Assembly (NCBI RefSeq): GCF_013364195.1
Contig: NZ_CP054918.1
Location: 2,965,001-3,029,000 of the forward strand
Reading direction: 5' to 3'
DNA: 64,000 nucleotides
Source of the DNA: Streptomyces sp. NA04227
GTDB taxonomy: Bacteria; Actinomycetota; Actinomycetes; Streptomycetales; Streptomycetaceae
The notes below the pieces were generated by a model. The model did not search any database and was not told where the DNA came from. It saw only the letters and a list, made by a program, of their open reading frames with translations. Shown here in pieces: positions 43,363-51,296 of this stretch; positions within the stretch are counted from its first letter, which is position 1; each line of letters starts with the position of its first letter. The position numbers were made by a program, and so were the translations under genes.

Positions 43363-43630
43363 CCGGCACAGCTCCTCCCACCCACCCCCGTGACACCCCC
43401 ACAACACCCGTCACAAACCTGTGACCAACAGCCCGATATCGGACGGAACCGCTCCACCGTCCGCCGCCTCCTATCGAACAGAAGGACAACCGCGAAGCCA
43501 CACGGGCGAAGCACGCAGCCGAAGCCCCCGCAGCTCAGCGACTCGGACCCCAGACACGCGTACAACTCACAGGGAACGCACACGAGGCGTGCCCGACCGG
43601 GAGCACGCGCCTCACCACTCAAGGAGCACC
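43363..43630 (+). promoter_or_regulatory. Upstream region of the L,D-transpeptidase gene
   Basis: Together with the G-rich array this makes a 415-bp gap without a gene. ACACCCCCACAACACC and ACCTGTGACCAACAGCCCGA type sequence precedes the gene. I saw no recognisable riboswitch. AAGGAG at 43621-43626 sets the GTG start at 43631. Confidence 0.35.
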
Positions 43631-44926
43631 GTGATCACGCCGGAAAGCACCGCGCAGACACCGACCGCGACCTCCCGCAGCACTTCGGCGGGACCGTCCG
43701 GGCCGTGGCACGGTGCCTTTGCCCGCCGTCGCGCCGTACGACGGGCGCTGACCGCCGGGGCGTTGCTCGCCGCGGGGGCGCTGACACTGACGGGCTGCAA
43801 CGGCGACGCGAACGCGGACGACGGCAAGGGCGGCGACGAGGGACCCGAGCAGACCCGTATCACGATCTCGGCGAAGGACGGTTCGACCGGGGCGTCCATC
43901 AACTCGACCGGGGTGAAGGTGAACTCGGGCCGTCTGACGGACGTGACGATGATCCAGGTCGCCGACGGGGCGAAGGTGCCGGGCAAGATCTCCTCGGACG
44001 GCGCCACGTGGAAGCCCGCCGAGCAACTGGAGCGCGGCACCAAGTACCGGATCTCGGCGCGCGCCAAGGGCACCGACGGCCGCGCCGCCGCGGCCAACGC
44101 GATCTTCACCACGGTCTCCGACGCCAACAGCTTCATCGGCAGTTACGCCCCCGACGGCGGCACCACGGTCGGCGTCGGCATGCCGGTCTCGTTCACCTTC
44201 GACAAGGCGATCACCGAGAAGGTGGACGTCCAGAAGCACATCAAGGTCACCTCCAGCAGCGGGCAGAAGATCGTCGGTCACTGGTTCGGCGCTCAGCGCC
44301 TCGACTTCCGCCCCGAGCAGTACTGGAAGTCGGGCTCGAAGGTGACGATGCGCATCGACCTGGACGGCGTGAAGGGCGCCAACGGCCTCTACGGCGTCCA
44401 GGACAAGACGGTCACCTTCACCATCGGCCGCTCGCAGGTCTCCACGGTGGACGTGAAGACGCAGACCATGACGGTCGTACGGGACGGTCAGGTGCTGCGG
44501 AAGGTGCCGATCTCCTCGGGCAGCGCGCAGAACCCCACGTACAACGGTCAGATGGTGATATCGGAGAAGTTCGAGCAGACCCGTATGGACGGGAACTCGG
44601 TCGGCTTCGGCGGTGAGTACGACATCCCGGACGTGCCGCACGCGATGCGCCTGTCGACGTCGGGGACGTTCATCCACGGCAACTACTGGTACAACCAGGC
44701 GAACCCGCCCTTCGGGCGCGAGGGCACCAGCCACGGTTGCGTGGGGCTGCGCGACGCCCGGGGCGGCGGCGGGGACACCGAGGGCAAGTGGTTCTTCGAC
44801 CACTCGCTGATCGGCGACGTGGTGAAGGTCCAGGGCTCCCCCGACAAGACCATAGCTCCGGACAACGGCCTCAACGGCTGGAACATGAGCTGGAGCGAGT
44901 GGGTGGCGGGCAGCGCGACGGACTGA
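43631..44926 (+). CDS. Lipoprotein L,D-transpeptidase (Ig-like plus YkuD)
   Basis: The GTG start at 43631 is five bases after AAGGAG, giving 431 residues. The signal sequence ends in LTLTGC, a lipobox, so Cys is the anchored N-terminus. Two Ig-like domains (ITISAKDGSTGASINSTGVK; VGMPVSFTFDKAITEK) precede the YkuD domain (about 265-400), with MRLSTSGTFIHGNYW and the catalytic SHGCVGLR. It forms 3-3 cross-links in peptidoglycan. The layout matches actinobacterial Ldt proteins. It is single and ends before a 17-bp repeat and a strong terminator. Confidence 0.94.
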   Translation: MITPESTAQTPTATSRSTSAGPSGPWHGAFARRRAVRRALTAGALLAAGALTLTGCNGDANADDGKGGDEGPEQTRITISAKDGSTGASINSTGVKVNSGRLTDVTMIQVADGAKVPGKISSDGATWKPAEQLERGTKYRISARAKGTDGRAAAANAIFTTVSDANSFIGSYAPDGGTTVGVGMPVSFTFDKAITEKVDVQKHIKVTSSSGQKIVGHWFGAQRLDFRPEQYWKSGSKVTMRIDLDGVKGANGLYGVQDKTVTFTIGRSQVSTVDVKTQTMTVVRDGQVLRKVPISSGSAQNPTYNGQMVISEKFEQTRMDGNSVGFGGEYDIPDVPHAMRLSTSGTFIHGNYWYNQANPPFGREGTSHGCVGLRDARGGGGDTEGKWFFDHSLIGDVVKVQGSPDKTIAPDNGLNGWNMSWSEWVAGSATD

Positions 44927-44943
44927 CCGGGAACCGCACCGAT

Positions 44944-45011
44944 CCGAAGCCCGGACCGTTCCGAAGCCGGGACTGACCCGAAGCCCGGCCGGTTCCGAAG
45001 CCGACCGGCAC
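44944..45011. repeat. 17-bp tandem repeat, four copies
   Basis: Four contiguous units of CCGAAGCCCGGACCGTT or variants begin 18 bp after the L,D-transpeptidase stop. Confidence 0.88.
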
Positions 45012-45122
45012 TCGCCACACCCGCCGCACTCGCCGTACCAACCGGCCCCTCCGGGCGCCGTTCCCGAAGCGGGCGGCGCCCGGGCACCCCTACCTCAACA
45101 CCCCATAACCGCAGTTCAGTTG

Positions 45123-45152
45123 GGCCGCGCACGGTTCATTCCGTGCGCGGCC
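45123..45152 (+). terminator. Strong hairpin terminator
   Basis: Perfect 12-bp arms GGCCGCGCACGG and CCGTGCGCGGCC surround the loop TTCATT, followed by GTCTTCTTTG. The T-rich tail on the plus strand fits termination of the L,D-transpeptidase message. Confidence 0.88.
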
Positions 45153-45242
45153 GTCTTCTTTGTCCGCAAGCCTGGCACGGAGCCTCCGGAAGCACTACGG
45201 TATGCACCCACCAAGTGACATGCAGCAACGCCGGGAGAGACA

Positions 45243-46022
45243 TTGAGCGTTCGGTACGAGCCCGACGAGGCGGCGGACGAACCACCCGGGGCGCCCTGCG
45301 CGCCATCCCCTCAGGGCCGGTTGGCACACCTGCTGGCGCGTGCCCTGAACTCGTTCGAGTTGCCCGACGCGACGATCGAGAGCGCGCGTGACTCGCTGGC
45401 CTACGACAGTGCGCTGCACTCGGCGCACCACAGCAGCGGCCGCTACCGCCGTACGTACCGGCACACCTGGCTGCTCGCCGACGGGGAGACCCTCACCTTG
45501 TGGGAACTCGCGCACAACACCGGCCCGCTCGGCCGCGCCGAGCCGACGCACTGCGAGATCTACACCGACGAGGACGAGTTGCGCGCGGCGGCGGCCAGAC
45601 TGCCGTTGCCGGGCCGCTCCCCCGAGTTCGCGCTGCCCGAGGCGGCCCTCGGCGGGCTGCCGGCGATTCCTCAGCCCCGGCAGACGTACGCGCTGGACAA
45701 CTCCCCCGACCACGCGCGCCGTTTACTGCGCCGGGCGGAGAACGAGGACCGGCCGGGTTGTGAGACGGCGCGGTTGCTGACGGCGGCGTGCGCGCATCGC
45801 ATCACGCAGAGCTTCGGGCAGACGGTGCCGGTCTTCTCCGCCACGGGCGGAAGCTGCTTCTCCCTGTACGAGCACGCGTTCCTGCTGTGCGACGGCAGGG
45901 AGATCAGCCTCTGGGAGGTCGAGCACACGGCCACCGAGGACGGCCGTCATATGTGCGAGGTGTACATGACGGTGAGCGCGGCCCGCGCCGCGATGGAACG
46001 CCGTGCCTCGCAGCTGAGTTGA
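45243..46022 (+). CDS. DUF6227-type protein with internal duplication and a TTA codon
   Basis: The TTG start at 45243 follows GGGAGAG, giving 259 residues. Two similar halves are visible: HTWLLADGETLTLWELAHN with CEIYTDEDELRAAAARL, and HAFLLCDGREISLWEVEHT with CEVYMTVSAARAAMERR, each after an RITQSFG/ARDSLAY-type helix. The fold is not named. No signal peptide or membrane helix is present. Codon 161 (45723-45725) is TTA, so translation should need bldA tRNA. It is convergent with hrdD. I recall this family as Streptomyces-specific, with unknown function. Confidence 0.75.
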   Translation: MSVRYEPDEAADEPPGAPCAPSPQGRLAHLLARALNSFELPDATIESARDSLAYDSALHSAHHSSGRYRRTYRHTWLLADGETLTLWELAHNTGPLGRAEPTHCEIYTDEDELRAAAARLPLPGRSPEFALPEAALGGLPAIPQPRQTYALDNSPDHARRLLRRAENEDRPGCETARLLTAACAHRITQSFGQTVPVFSATGGSCFSLYEHAFLLCDGREISLWEVEHTATEDGRHMCEVYMTVSAARAAMERRASQLS

Positions 46023-46115
46023 GCACGGGCCGAGCCGGGCGGGCAGCGTCGGACGAGCCAAGTCGCACGGGCCGAGCCGCACAGGCCAAGCCGCACGGGC
46101 CGAGTCGAGCGCCCG
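46023..46115. repeat. 14-bp tandem repeat after the DUF6227 gene
   Basis: At least three adjacent 14-bp units (46061-46102, AGCCGCACGGGCCG type) and degraded copies on both sides begin next to the stop codon. Confidence 0.8.
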
Positions 46116-46126
46116 CACACAGGCGG

Positions 46127-46165
46127 GAGCCCCGACACCTGGGGGGGGAGTAGGTGCCGGGGCTC
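46127..46165. terminator. Bidirectional hairpin terminator
   Basis: The arms GAGCCCCGACACCT and AGGTGCCGGGGCTC (13 of 14 paired) flank an 11-base G-rich loop. The hairpin lies between the convergent DUF6227 gene and hrdD. Confidence 0.75.
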
Positions 46166-46252
46166 GTCTGTGGTGACGGCCGCCTGGCGGTCCGCATGCC
46201 GTGGTCGGTACGGCGCCCGCTACCGCGATTCAGTTCGGCGCCATGGCATGGC

Positions 46253-47302
46253 TCAGGCCGCCTCGTCGAAGCCCGTGTCGCGGGCCAGCTTCTTCAGTTC
46301 GAGCAGGGCGTGCTTCTCGATCTGCCGGATGCGTTCGCGGGTGAGTCCGTGCTGCTTGCCGACCTCGGTGAGGGTGCGTTCGCGGCCGTCGTCGATTCCG
46401 TAGCGCATCTTGATGATGGAGGCGGTGCGTTCGTCGAGCCTGCCGATCAGGTCGTCGAGTTCCTCGCTGCGCAGCAGTGTCATCACGGAGGTCTCGGGCG
46501 AGACGGCGGAGGTGTCCTCCAGCAGGTCGCCGAACTGGGTCTCGCCCTCGTCGTCGACGTGCATGTTGAGCGACACCGGGTCGCGGGCCCAGTCGAGGAC
46601 GTCGGTCACGCGCTCCGGGGTGGAGCCGAGTTCCGCGGCGATCTCGGCGGGCTCGGGCTCCCGCCCCTGTTCGCGGTTGAACTCGCGCTGCACCCTGCGG
46701 ATCCGCCCCAGCTCCTCCACGAGGTGCACGGGGAGCCGAATGGTGCGGGACTGGTCGGCGATGGAACGGGTGATGGCCTGCCGGATCCACCAGGTCGCGT
46801 ACGTCGAGAACTTGAAGCCCTTGCGGTAGTCGAACTTCTCCACCGCGCGGACGAGACCCGCGTTGCCCTCCTGGATCAGGTCCAGCAGAGGCAGTCCGCT
46901 GCGGGGGTAGCGCCGCGCGACGGCGACGACCAGACGCAGGTTGGACCGGATGAAGATGTCCTTGGCGCGCTCTCCTTCGTCGACCAGCGCCTGGAGTTCG
47001 GCACGTGAAGCGACCTTCTTGCTCCTGCGCTTGCCCGCGTGCTGCGAGTCGACTTCGCCGTCGAGTATCTGTTGTGCGTAGACGCCCGCCTCGATGATCT
47101 GTGACAGCTCGACCTCCTTCGCGGCGTCGAGCAGCGGTGTCCGCGCGATCTCGTCGAGATACATGCCGACGAGGTCGCGGTCGGCGATCTCGCCGCCCGT
47201 GCCACGGACGCTCTGTGCCGTCTCGGACTCCGCCCCTGCCCGGGCGGCCCGAGAGGTCCCCCCGGTTGCGGGCTGACGACGGGCGACGGCGCGGGTTGCC
47301 AT
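46253..47302 (-). CDS. hrdD: RNA polymerase group 2 sigma factor HrdD
   Basis: The start is ATG 47302, behind AAGGGAG, giving 349 residues. Region 1.2 (DRDLVGMYLDEIARTPLL), region 2 (SNLRLVVAVARRYP, then YRKGFKFSTYATWWIRQAI), region 3 and region 4.2 (ERTLTEVGKQHGLTRERIRQ) are all present. The large region 1.1 of HrdB is absent, which places it in group 2. HrdD is chosen over HrdA/HrdC because of the sigma-R-type promoter just upstream and because a PAT-like acetyltransferase is divergent, an arrangement I recall at hrdD. It is dispensable in S. coelicolor, as I recall. Confidence 0.85.
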   Translation of the reverse strand: MATRAVARRQPATGGTSRAARAGAESETAQSVRGTGGEIADRDLVGMYLDEIARTPLLDAAKEVELSQIIEAGVYAQQILDGEVDSQHAGKRRSKKVASRAELQALVDEGERAKDIFIRSNLRLVVAVARRYPRSGLPLLDLIQEGNAGLVRAVEKFDYRKGFKFSTYATWWIRQAITRSIADQSRTIRLPVHLVEELGRIRRVQREFNREQGREPEPAEIAAELGSTPERVTDVLDWARDPVSLNMHVDDEGETQFGDLLEDTSAVSPETSVMTLLRSEELDDLIGRLDERTASIIKMRYGIDDGRERTLTEVGKQHGLTRERIRQIEKHALLELKKLARDTGFDEAA

Positions 47303-47345
47303 GCGTGCTCCCTTGCGATGGTGGGGCCAGCTTCTGTCTGATGGA

Positions 47346-47375
47346 AACAACGACTGGAATCAGGACAGAATTCCC
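47346..47375 (-). promoter_or_regulatory. Sigma-R-type promoter of hrdD
   Basis: Read on the minus strand, GGGAAT (47375-47370), exactly 18 bp, then GTTGTT (47351-47346) matches the sigma-R consensus GGAAT-N18-GTT. It ends 44 bp from the hrdD start codon. Oxidative (thiol) stress control of hrdD is known in S. coelicolor, as I recall. Confidence 0.82.
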
Positions 47376-47436
47376 ATGACGTCCCCCGTTTTTTATGATC
47401 TTGCAGTATCCTGCGTCGCCACACGGGGAGGGGCAT

Positions 47437-48111
47437 GTGCCAGTGCACTCAGAAGTGCAGGTCAGAGCGGGCACCGAGGGTGACCTGACCGCCCTGACGG
47501 AGATCTACAACCACTATGTGCGTGAGACCGGCATCACTTTCGACACCCGGCCCTTCACACCCGGTGAGCGACGCGAGTGGCTGCTCTCCCACCCTGAAGA
47601 CGGCCCGCACCGCCTCCTGGTTGCTCGGGCCGCTCCCTCGTCGGCCTCGAACGCCCCGTACGGCGACGCCTGCCCCGAAGCGGCGGGCGGCATTCTCGGT
47701 TACGCGACGTCGAGCCCGTTCCGGCCCAAACCGGCGTACGCGACCTCGGTGGAGGTGAGCATCTACCTCGCCCCGGGCTCCGGCGGCCGCGGCGTGGGCA
47801 GCGCACTCTACGGCGCACTCTTCGAGGCACTGCGCGGCGAGGGCCTGCACCGCGCGTACGCGGGGATCGCGCGCCGGTCGCAGCACGCCGCCGCGCCTGC
47901 GCCCTCCAGCACTTCCGCGTCCAGCCCTTCTGCCTCCGTTCCTCCCGCCCCCGCCCCGGCGGCCAACGAACCCTCGCTGCGCCTGCACCGGCGTTTCGGC
48001 TTCCGGCACATCGGCACGTATCGCGAGGTGGGCCGCAAGTTCGGGGTCTGGTGGGACGTCGACTGGTACGAGAAGGACTTGGCGGATGCCGGCCCCGGAC
48101 TCCGGCCCTGA
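47437..48111 (+). CDS. PAT-like GNAT N-acetyltransferase
   Basis: The GTG start at 47437 follows GGGGAGG, giving 224 residues, against ~180 for phosphinothricin acetyltransferases. The fold begins IYNHYVRETGITFDTRPFTP, with the acetyl-CoA loop SGGRGVGSALYGALFEAL and the end RFGFRHIGTYREVGRKFG. The family loop between the last strands, normally LPN with few extra residues, holds a ~35-residue Ala/Ser/Pro insert (47878-47960). Members acetylate glutamate analogues or other small amines. It is divergent from hrdD. A hexanucleotide repeat follows the stop codon. Confidence 0.85.
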   Translation: MPVHSEVQVRAGTEGDLTALTEIYNHYVRETGITFDTRPFTPGERREWLLSHPEDGPHRLLVARAAPSSASNAPYGDACPEAAGGILGYATSSPFRPKPAYATSVEVSIYLAPGSGGRGVGSALYGALFEALRGEGLHRAYAGIARRSQHAAAPAPSSTSASSPSASVPPAPAPAANEPSLRLHRRFGFRHIGTYREVGRKFGVWWDVDWYEKDLADAGPGLRP

Positions 48112-48215
48112 CATCGACCCCGACCCCGACCCCGACCGCGATCCCAACCTCTACCCCGGTCGCGGCCGCGACCCCAACCCCGATCCCAGCCCTGACCGCG
48201 ACCGCGAGCCCCCCA
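48112..48215. repeat. GACCCC-type hexanucleotide repeat
   Basis: About fifteen imperfect hexamers (CCCGAC, CGCGAC, CCCAAC) start directly at the acetyltransferase stop codon and continue to near the MarR promoter. Confidence 0.82.
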
Positions 48216-48257
48216 TTCCGTACAAGTTTCAATAAATGGTTCCGTACAGTGGTGACC

Positions 48258-48767
48258 ATGGACCCGCAGCCCGTACCCGCCCCCGAGCCGCGCTGGCTCG
48301 ACGATGACGAGCGCCGCGTCTGGCTCTCGTATCTGCACGCCACGATGCTTCTCGAGGACCACATCGACCGGCAGTTGCAGCGGGACGCGGGGATGCCCCA
48401 CCTCTACTACGCGATGCTCGTCCAGCTCTCCCGCGCCCCGCGGCGGCGCCTGCGGATGACCGAGCTCGCGAAGAACCTGAAGATCACCCGCTCCCGGCTC
48501 TCACACGCGGTGGCCCGCCTCGAGAAGCACGGCTGGGCGCAGCGCGAGGACTGCTCCTCGGACAAGCGGGGCCAGTTCGCCGTCCTGACGGACAAGGGCC
48601 AGGAGGTCCTGCGCGTCAGCGCCCCGGGCCATGTCACCGCCGTACGCCAGGCACTCTTCGACCGTCTCACGCCCGAGCAGCAGCGCTCCCTCGGCGAGAT
48701 CATGGAGATCATCGCCGAGGGCCTCCAGCCGAACCAGGCGGACGCCGACCTCCCCTGGCTGCGCTGA
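48258..48767 (+). CDS. MarR family transcriptional regulator
   Basis: The start is ATG 48258, giving 169 residues. The winged helix-turn-helix is at about 55-125: RRLRMTELAKNLKITRSRLSHAVARLE and the wing CSSDKRGQFAVLTDKGQEVL. A dimer helix lies on each side. Just upstream, TTTCAATAAATGGTTCCGTAC is AT-rich and may include its own operator. The regulated gene is not evident: the neighbours are an acetyltransferase and a secreted protease. Its similarity class is the large actinobacterial MarR group that responds to phenolics or oxidants. Confidence 0.88.
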   Translation: MDPQPVPAPEPRWLDDDERRVWLSYLHATMLLEDHIDRQLQRDAGMPHLYYAMLVQLSRAPRRRLRMTELAKNLKITRSRLSHAVARLEKHGWAQREDCSSDKRGQFAVLTDKGQEVLRVSAPGHVTAVRQALFDRLTPEQQRSLGEIMEIIAEGLQPNQADADLPWLR

Positions 48768-48835
48768 GCCGCTTCGCCCGCCGCGCCAAGCCGTACCCGA
48801 GCCGCAGCCCAAGCTGCCTCACCCCGGGCCCCCGA

Positions 48836-48858
48836 CCCTCAGCCCTCAGCCCTCAGCC
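48836..48858. repeat. 7-bp tandem repeat CCCTCAG
   Basis: Three adjacent copies of CCCTCAG lie 69 bp after the MarR stop. Confidence 0.7.
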
Positions 48859-48978
48859 GTGCCCAAGCCGAAAACCCCACGATCGGCGCACCCAGCGCGC
48901 GGTCGCGCACGCCCCGAAACAGGCTGAGTACAGGGCGCAGCCGAGGCCGGAGGCTGCCGCGGACCGGAAGGCGCATGC

Positions 48979-50265
48979 ATGAGCAGCAGTCGGATACGCG
49001 GCCCCCACCGCAGCTCCGCGCTCGCCGCCCTCGCCGCGCTCGTCCTCGCGGCCACCACCACCGCCAGCACGGGCCGCCTGCTGCCCGACTCGGCCACCGC
49101 CCCCGGTCCCGTCGCGCAGGCCCGCGGCGCCGCCCTCGGCCCCTGCCTGATCAAGGGCTCCTCCGGCGTCCAGATGTCCGAGGGCATACCGACCGTCTCC
49201 GGCTACGCCCGTGCCACCGGCACCCTGCGCGCCCTGAACCTGATGGTCGACTTCCCCGACGCCCGCGGCGAGGGCAGCGCCCTGGACCGCCTGGCCGAGT
49301 TCTTCCCGCAGACCCAGGAATGGTTCCGCACCAGCTCGTACGGCCGGCTCGACTACCGTCCCGCCGCCCCGGTGGCCCGCTGGCTGCGGATGCCCAAGCC
49401 GTTCAAGGCGTACGGGATAGACCGCGGCGCGCCCTTCGACCCCGGTTACCGGGGCCTGGTCGAGGACATCGTGAGGGTCGCGGACCCCGATGTCGACTTC
49501 CGCGACTACGACATCGTCAACATCATCGCGACCCCGAACGCGGGCCCCTCCGCCCTGGACACGGTCCTGTCGGTGACCTTCGCGGGCAACCACGAGGCCC
49601 CCGTCGCCGACGGCATCAGCCTGTCCAACACCTCGTTCGTCTACAGCCGCCAGGACGACGGCTCCGGTTCCTACGCGGAGACCGGCTTTCGCGTACTGCC
49701 GCACGAGAACAGCCACACCTTCGGCCTGCCGGACCTCTACACGCAGGAGGGCGGCGGCGCCGTCGGGCACTGGGACATCATGAGCGAGGACTGGGGCGCC
49801 AACAACGACCTGCTCGGCTGGCACAAGTGGAAGCTCGGCTGGCTGGTCGACAACCAGGTCGACTGCGCCGCCGCCCCGGGCATCAGCGACCACGTCCTGA
49901 CCCCGCTGTCCCGCAAGGGCGGCAAGAAGCTGCTCTTCGTCCCGGTCGGCGAGCACGTCGGCTACGCCGCCGAGGTCCGCGTCCGCGGCGGCAACGACGC
50001 CGCCGTCTGCCGCCCCGGAGTCCTCCTCTACCGCGTCGACGCGGACGTCGACACGGGCCACGGCCCCATCCGCGTCATGGACGCCACCGAGGACAGCGGC
50101 GGCTGCACCCGCAGCCCCAACGTCCACGCCGAACTCTCCGACGCCACCTACACCCCCGGCGACACCTTCACCGACCCGACCACCGGCATCCGCATCTCGG
50201 TGACCCGAACCAAGGACAAGGACAAGGGCGAGTACGGGGTACGGGTCAACCGGCCGGGGGCGTGA
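48979..50265 (+). CDS. Secreted M6-family metalloprotease
   Basis: The start is ATG 48979, giving 428 residues with a signal peptide (AALAALVLAATTTASTG). The zinc motif HENSHTFGLPD at 242-252 is the HExxHxxGxxD of M6 (immune-inhibitor A) metalloproteases, with GHWDIMSEDWG as the downstream Met-turn region. Extracellular proteolysis is inferred. The C-terminal 100 residues are beta-rich and may help substrate binding. The gene is convergent with tRNA-Arg and the two share a terminator. Confidence 0.9.
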   Translation: MSSSRIRGPHRSSALAALAALVLAATTTASTGRLLPDSATAPGPVAQARGAALGPCLIKGSSGVQMSEGIPTVSGYARATGTLRALNLMVDFPDARGEGSALDRLAEFFPQTQEWFRTSSYGRLDYRPAAPVARWLRMPKPFKAYGIDRGAPFDPGYRGLVEDIVRVADPDVDFRDYDIVNIIATPNAGPSALDTVLSVTFAGNHEAPVADGISLSNTSFVYSRQDDGSGSYAETGFRVLPHENSHTFGLPDLYTQEGGGAVGHWDIMSEDWGANNDLLGWHKWKLGWLVDNQVDCAAAPGISDHVLTPLSRKGGKKLLFVPVGEHVGYAAEVRVRGGNDAAVCRPGVLLYRVDADVDTGHGPIRVMDATEDSGGCTRSPNVHAELSDATYTPGDTFTDPTTGIRISVTRTKDKDKGEYGVRVNRPGA

Positions 50266-50355
50266 GCGAGTTGCCCCTCACGCTGAGTTCCCCCGCGCGG
50301 AGGGGCACTCGACAACTCGGCGATGTGTCCTCTCTCCCCCCAGCGAGCACGGAAA

Positions 50356-50393
50356 AGGCCCAAGTCTCCGCTGATCTGCGGAAACCTGGGCCT
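50356..50393 (-). terminator. Terminator with T-run for tRNA-Arg
   Basis: The arms at 50356-50371 and 50378-50393 pair 14 of 16 bases. On the minus strand the hairpin is followed by TTTT. It lies 32 bp after the tRNA and serves the convergent protease gene too. Confidence 0.78.
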
Positions 50394-50424
50394 CGACTTC
50401 GTCCGACGCTTTCGCCCGACACTG

Positions 50425-50497
50425 TGCCCCCGGCAGGATTCGAACCTGCGACACCGGCTTTAGGAGAGCCGTGCTCTATCCCCTGAGCTACGAAGGC
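50425..50497 (-). tRNA. tRNA-Arg (CCT anticodon)
   Basis: The 73-nt cloverleaf has the acceptor GCCTTCG/CGGGGGC with two G-U pairs, D arm GCTCAGGGGATAGAGC, and anticodon stem CGGCT/AGCCG around CTCCTAA, giving CCT. The T arm is GCAGG-TTCGAAT-CCTGC. It reads AGG codons. This tRNA is a common integration site, but no element is seen here. Confidence 0.93.
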
Positions 50498-50660
50498 GTA
50501 CGGCCGGGATCCGCGGACCCGCCAGCCGACCACGAACAGGGTAGCGGATCGCCCCAGCTCGGCGCGCCCGGCTTGCGAGCCGCCCCGCCCCGCGCTGCGC
50601 CTGCCTGTTCGCCCGGCCGTTCACCCCCGGCCGTTCGTCCTCAAGCAGTAGCATCCGCCC

Positions 50661-51161
50661 ATGTCTGTCAACGATGTGTACGACGTGGAGATCGGGGCCC
50701 TCGGTGGGGGCTCCGCCGAACTCGGGCAGTACCGGGGCAAGGCCGTACTGATCGTGAACGTGGCCTCGCAGTGCGGGCTCACCCCGCAGTACGAGGGGCT
50801 GGAGCGGCTGCACGCGCGTTACGCCGCGCAGGGCTTCGCCGTGCTCGGCGTTCCCTGCAACCAGTTCGGTGGGCAGGAGCCGGGCAGTGCGGAGGAGATC
50901 GCGACGTTCTGCTCGACGACGTACGGCGTCACCTTCCCGCTGACCGAGAAGATCGAGGTCAACGGCTCCGGACGGCACGCGCTCTACAAGGACCTGGTGA
51001 CAGTCGCCGACGGCGGGGGCCACACCGGGGACATCCGGTGGAACTTCGAGAAGTTCCTGATCGGCCCCGACGGCACCGTCGTGGCCCGGTTCGCCCCGCA
51101 GACCGAGCCCGACGGCCCGGAACTGCTCGCCGCCGTGGAGAAGTCGCTGCCCGCCGCCTGA
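50661..51161 (+). CDS. Glutathione peroxidase-type thiol peroxidase
   Basis: The start is ATG 50661, giving 166 residues. The peroxidatic Cys38 is in NVASQCGLTPQY. VPCNQFGGQEPGS and IRWNFEKFLIGPDG supply the Gln and Trp-Asn of the catalytic tetrad. Actinobacteria lack glutathione, so thioredoxin or mycothiol would be the likely reductant. It reduces H2O2 and organic peroxides. It stands alone downstream of the tRNA, with a hexamer repeat after it and a convergent membrane protein gene. Confidence 0.94.
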   Translation: MSVNDVYDVEIGALGGGSAELGQYRGKAVLIVNVASQCGLTPQYEGLERLHARYAAQGFAVLGVPCNQFGGQEPGSAEEIATFCSTTYGVTFPLTEKIEVNGSGRHALYKDLVTVADGGGHTGDIRWNFEKFLIGPDGTVVARFAPQTEPDGPELLAAVEKSLPAA

Positions 51162-51216
51162 CCCTTCGCCCGAGGGCCGGGGCAGCGGCGGTTCCCCACC
51201 ACTCCCCCGGCCCTCG

Positions 51217-51264
51217 GCACAGCCACAGCCACAGCCACAGCCACAGCCACAGCCACAGCCACAA
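51217..51264. repeat. ACAGCC hexanucleotide repeat, about eight copies
   Basis: An almost perfect run of the hexamer CACAGC lies 55 bp after the glutathione peroxidase stop and 33 bp before the end of the convergent gene. Confidence 0.93.
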
Positions 51265-51296
51265 CGGCTACCGCCGCTCTCCGTACCGGGCGGCGC

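Larger units (their letters stand above)
44927..45242. other. Intergenic region with repeat and terminator
   Basis: This 316-bp region contains a 17-bp tandem repeat (44944-45011), a terminator (45123-45152) and, near 45190-45235, the probable promoter of the DUF6227 gene. No further gene was seen. Confidence 0.4.

Noticed and set aside
43363..43630. Riboswitch before the L,D-transpeptidase gene
   Set aside because: Wall-lytic genes in Streptomyces often have a c-di-AMP riboswitch upstream, but I could not find its conserved core here.
50425..50497. tRNA-Arg as an occupied integration site
   Set aside because: No integrase, second attachment copy or foreign-looking island adjoins it. The flanking genes are ordinary.
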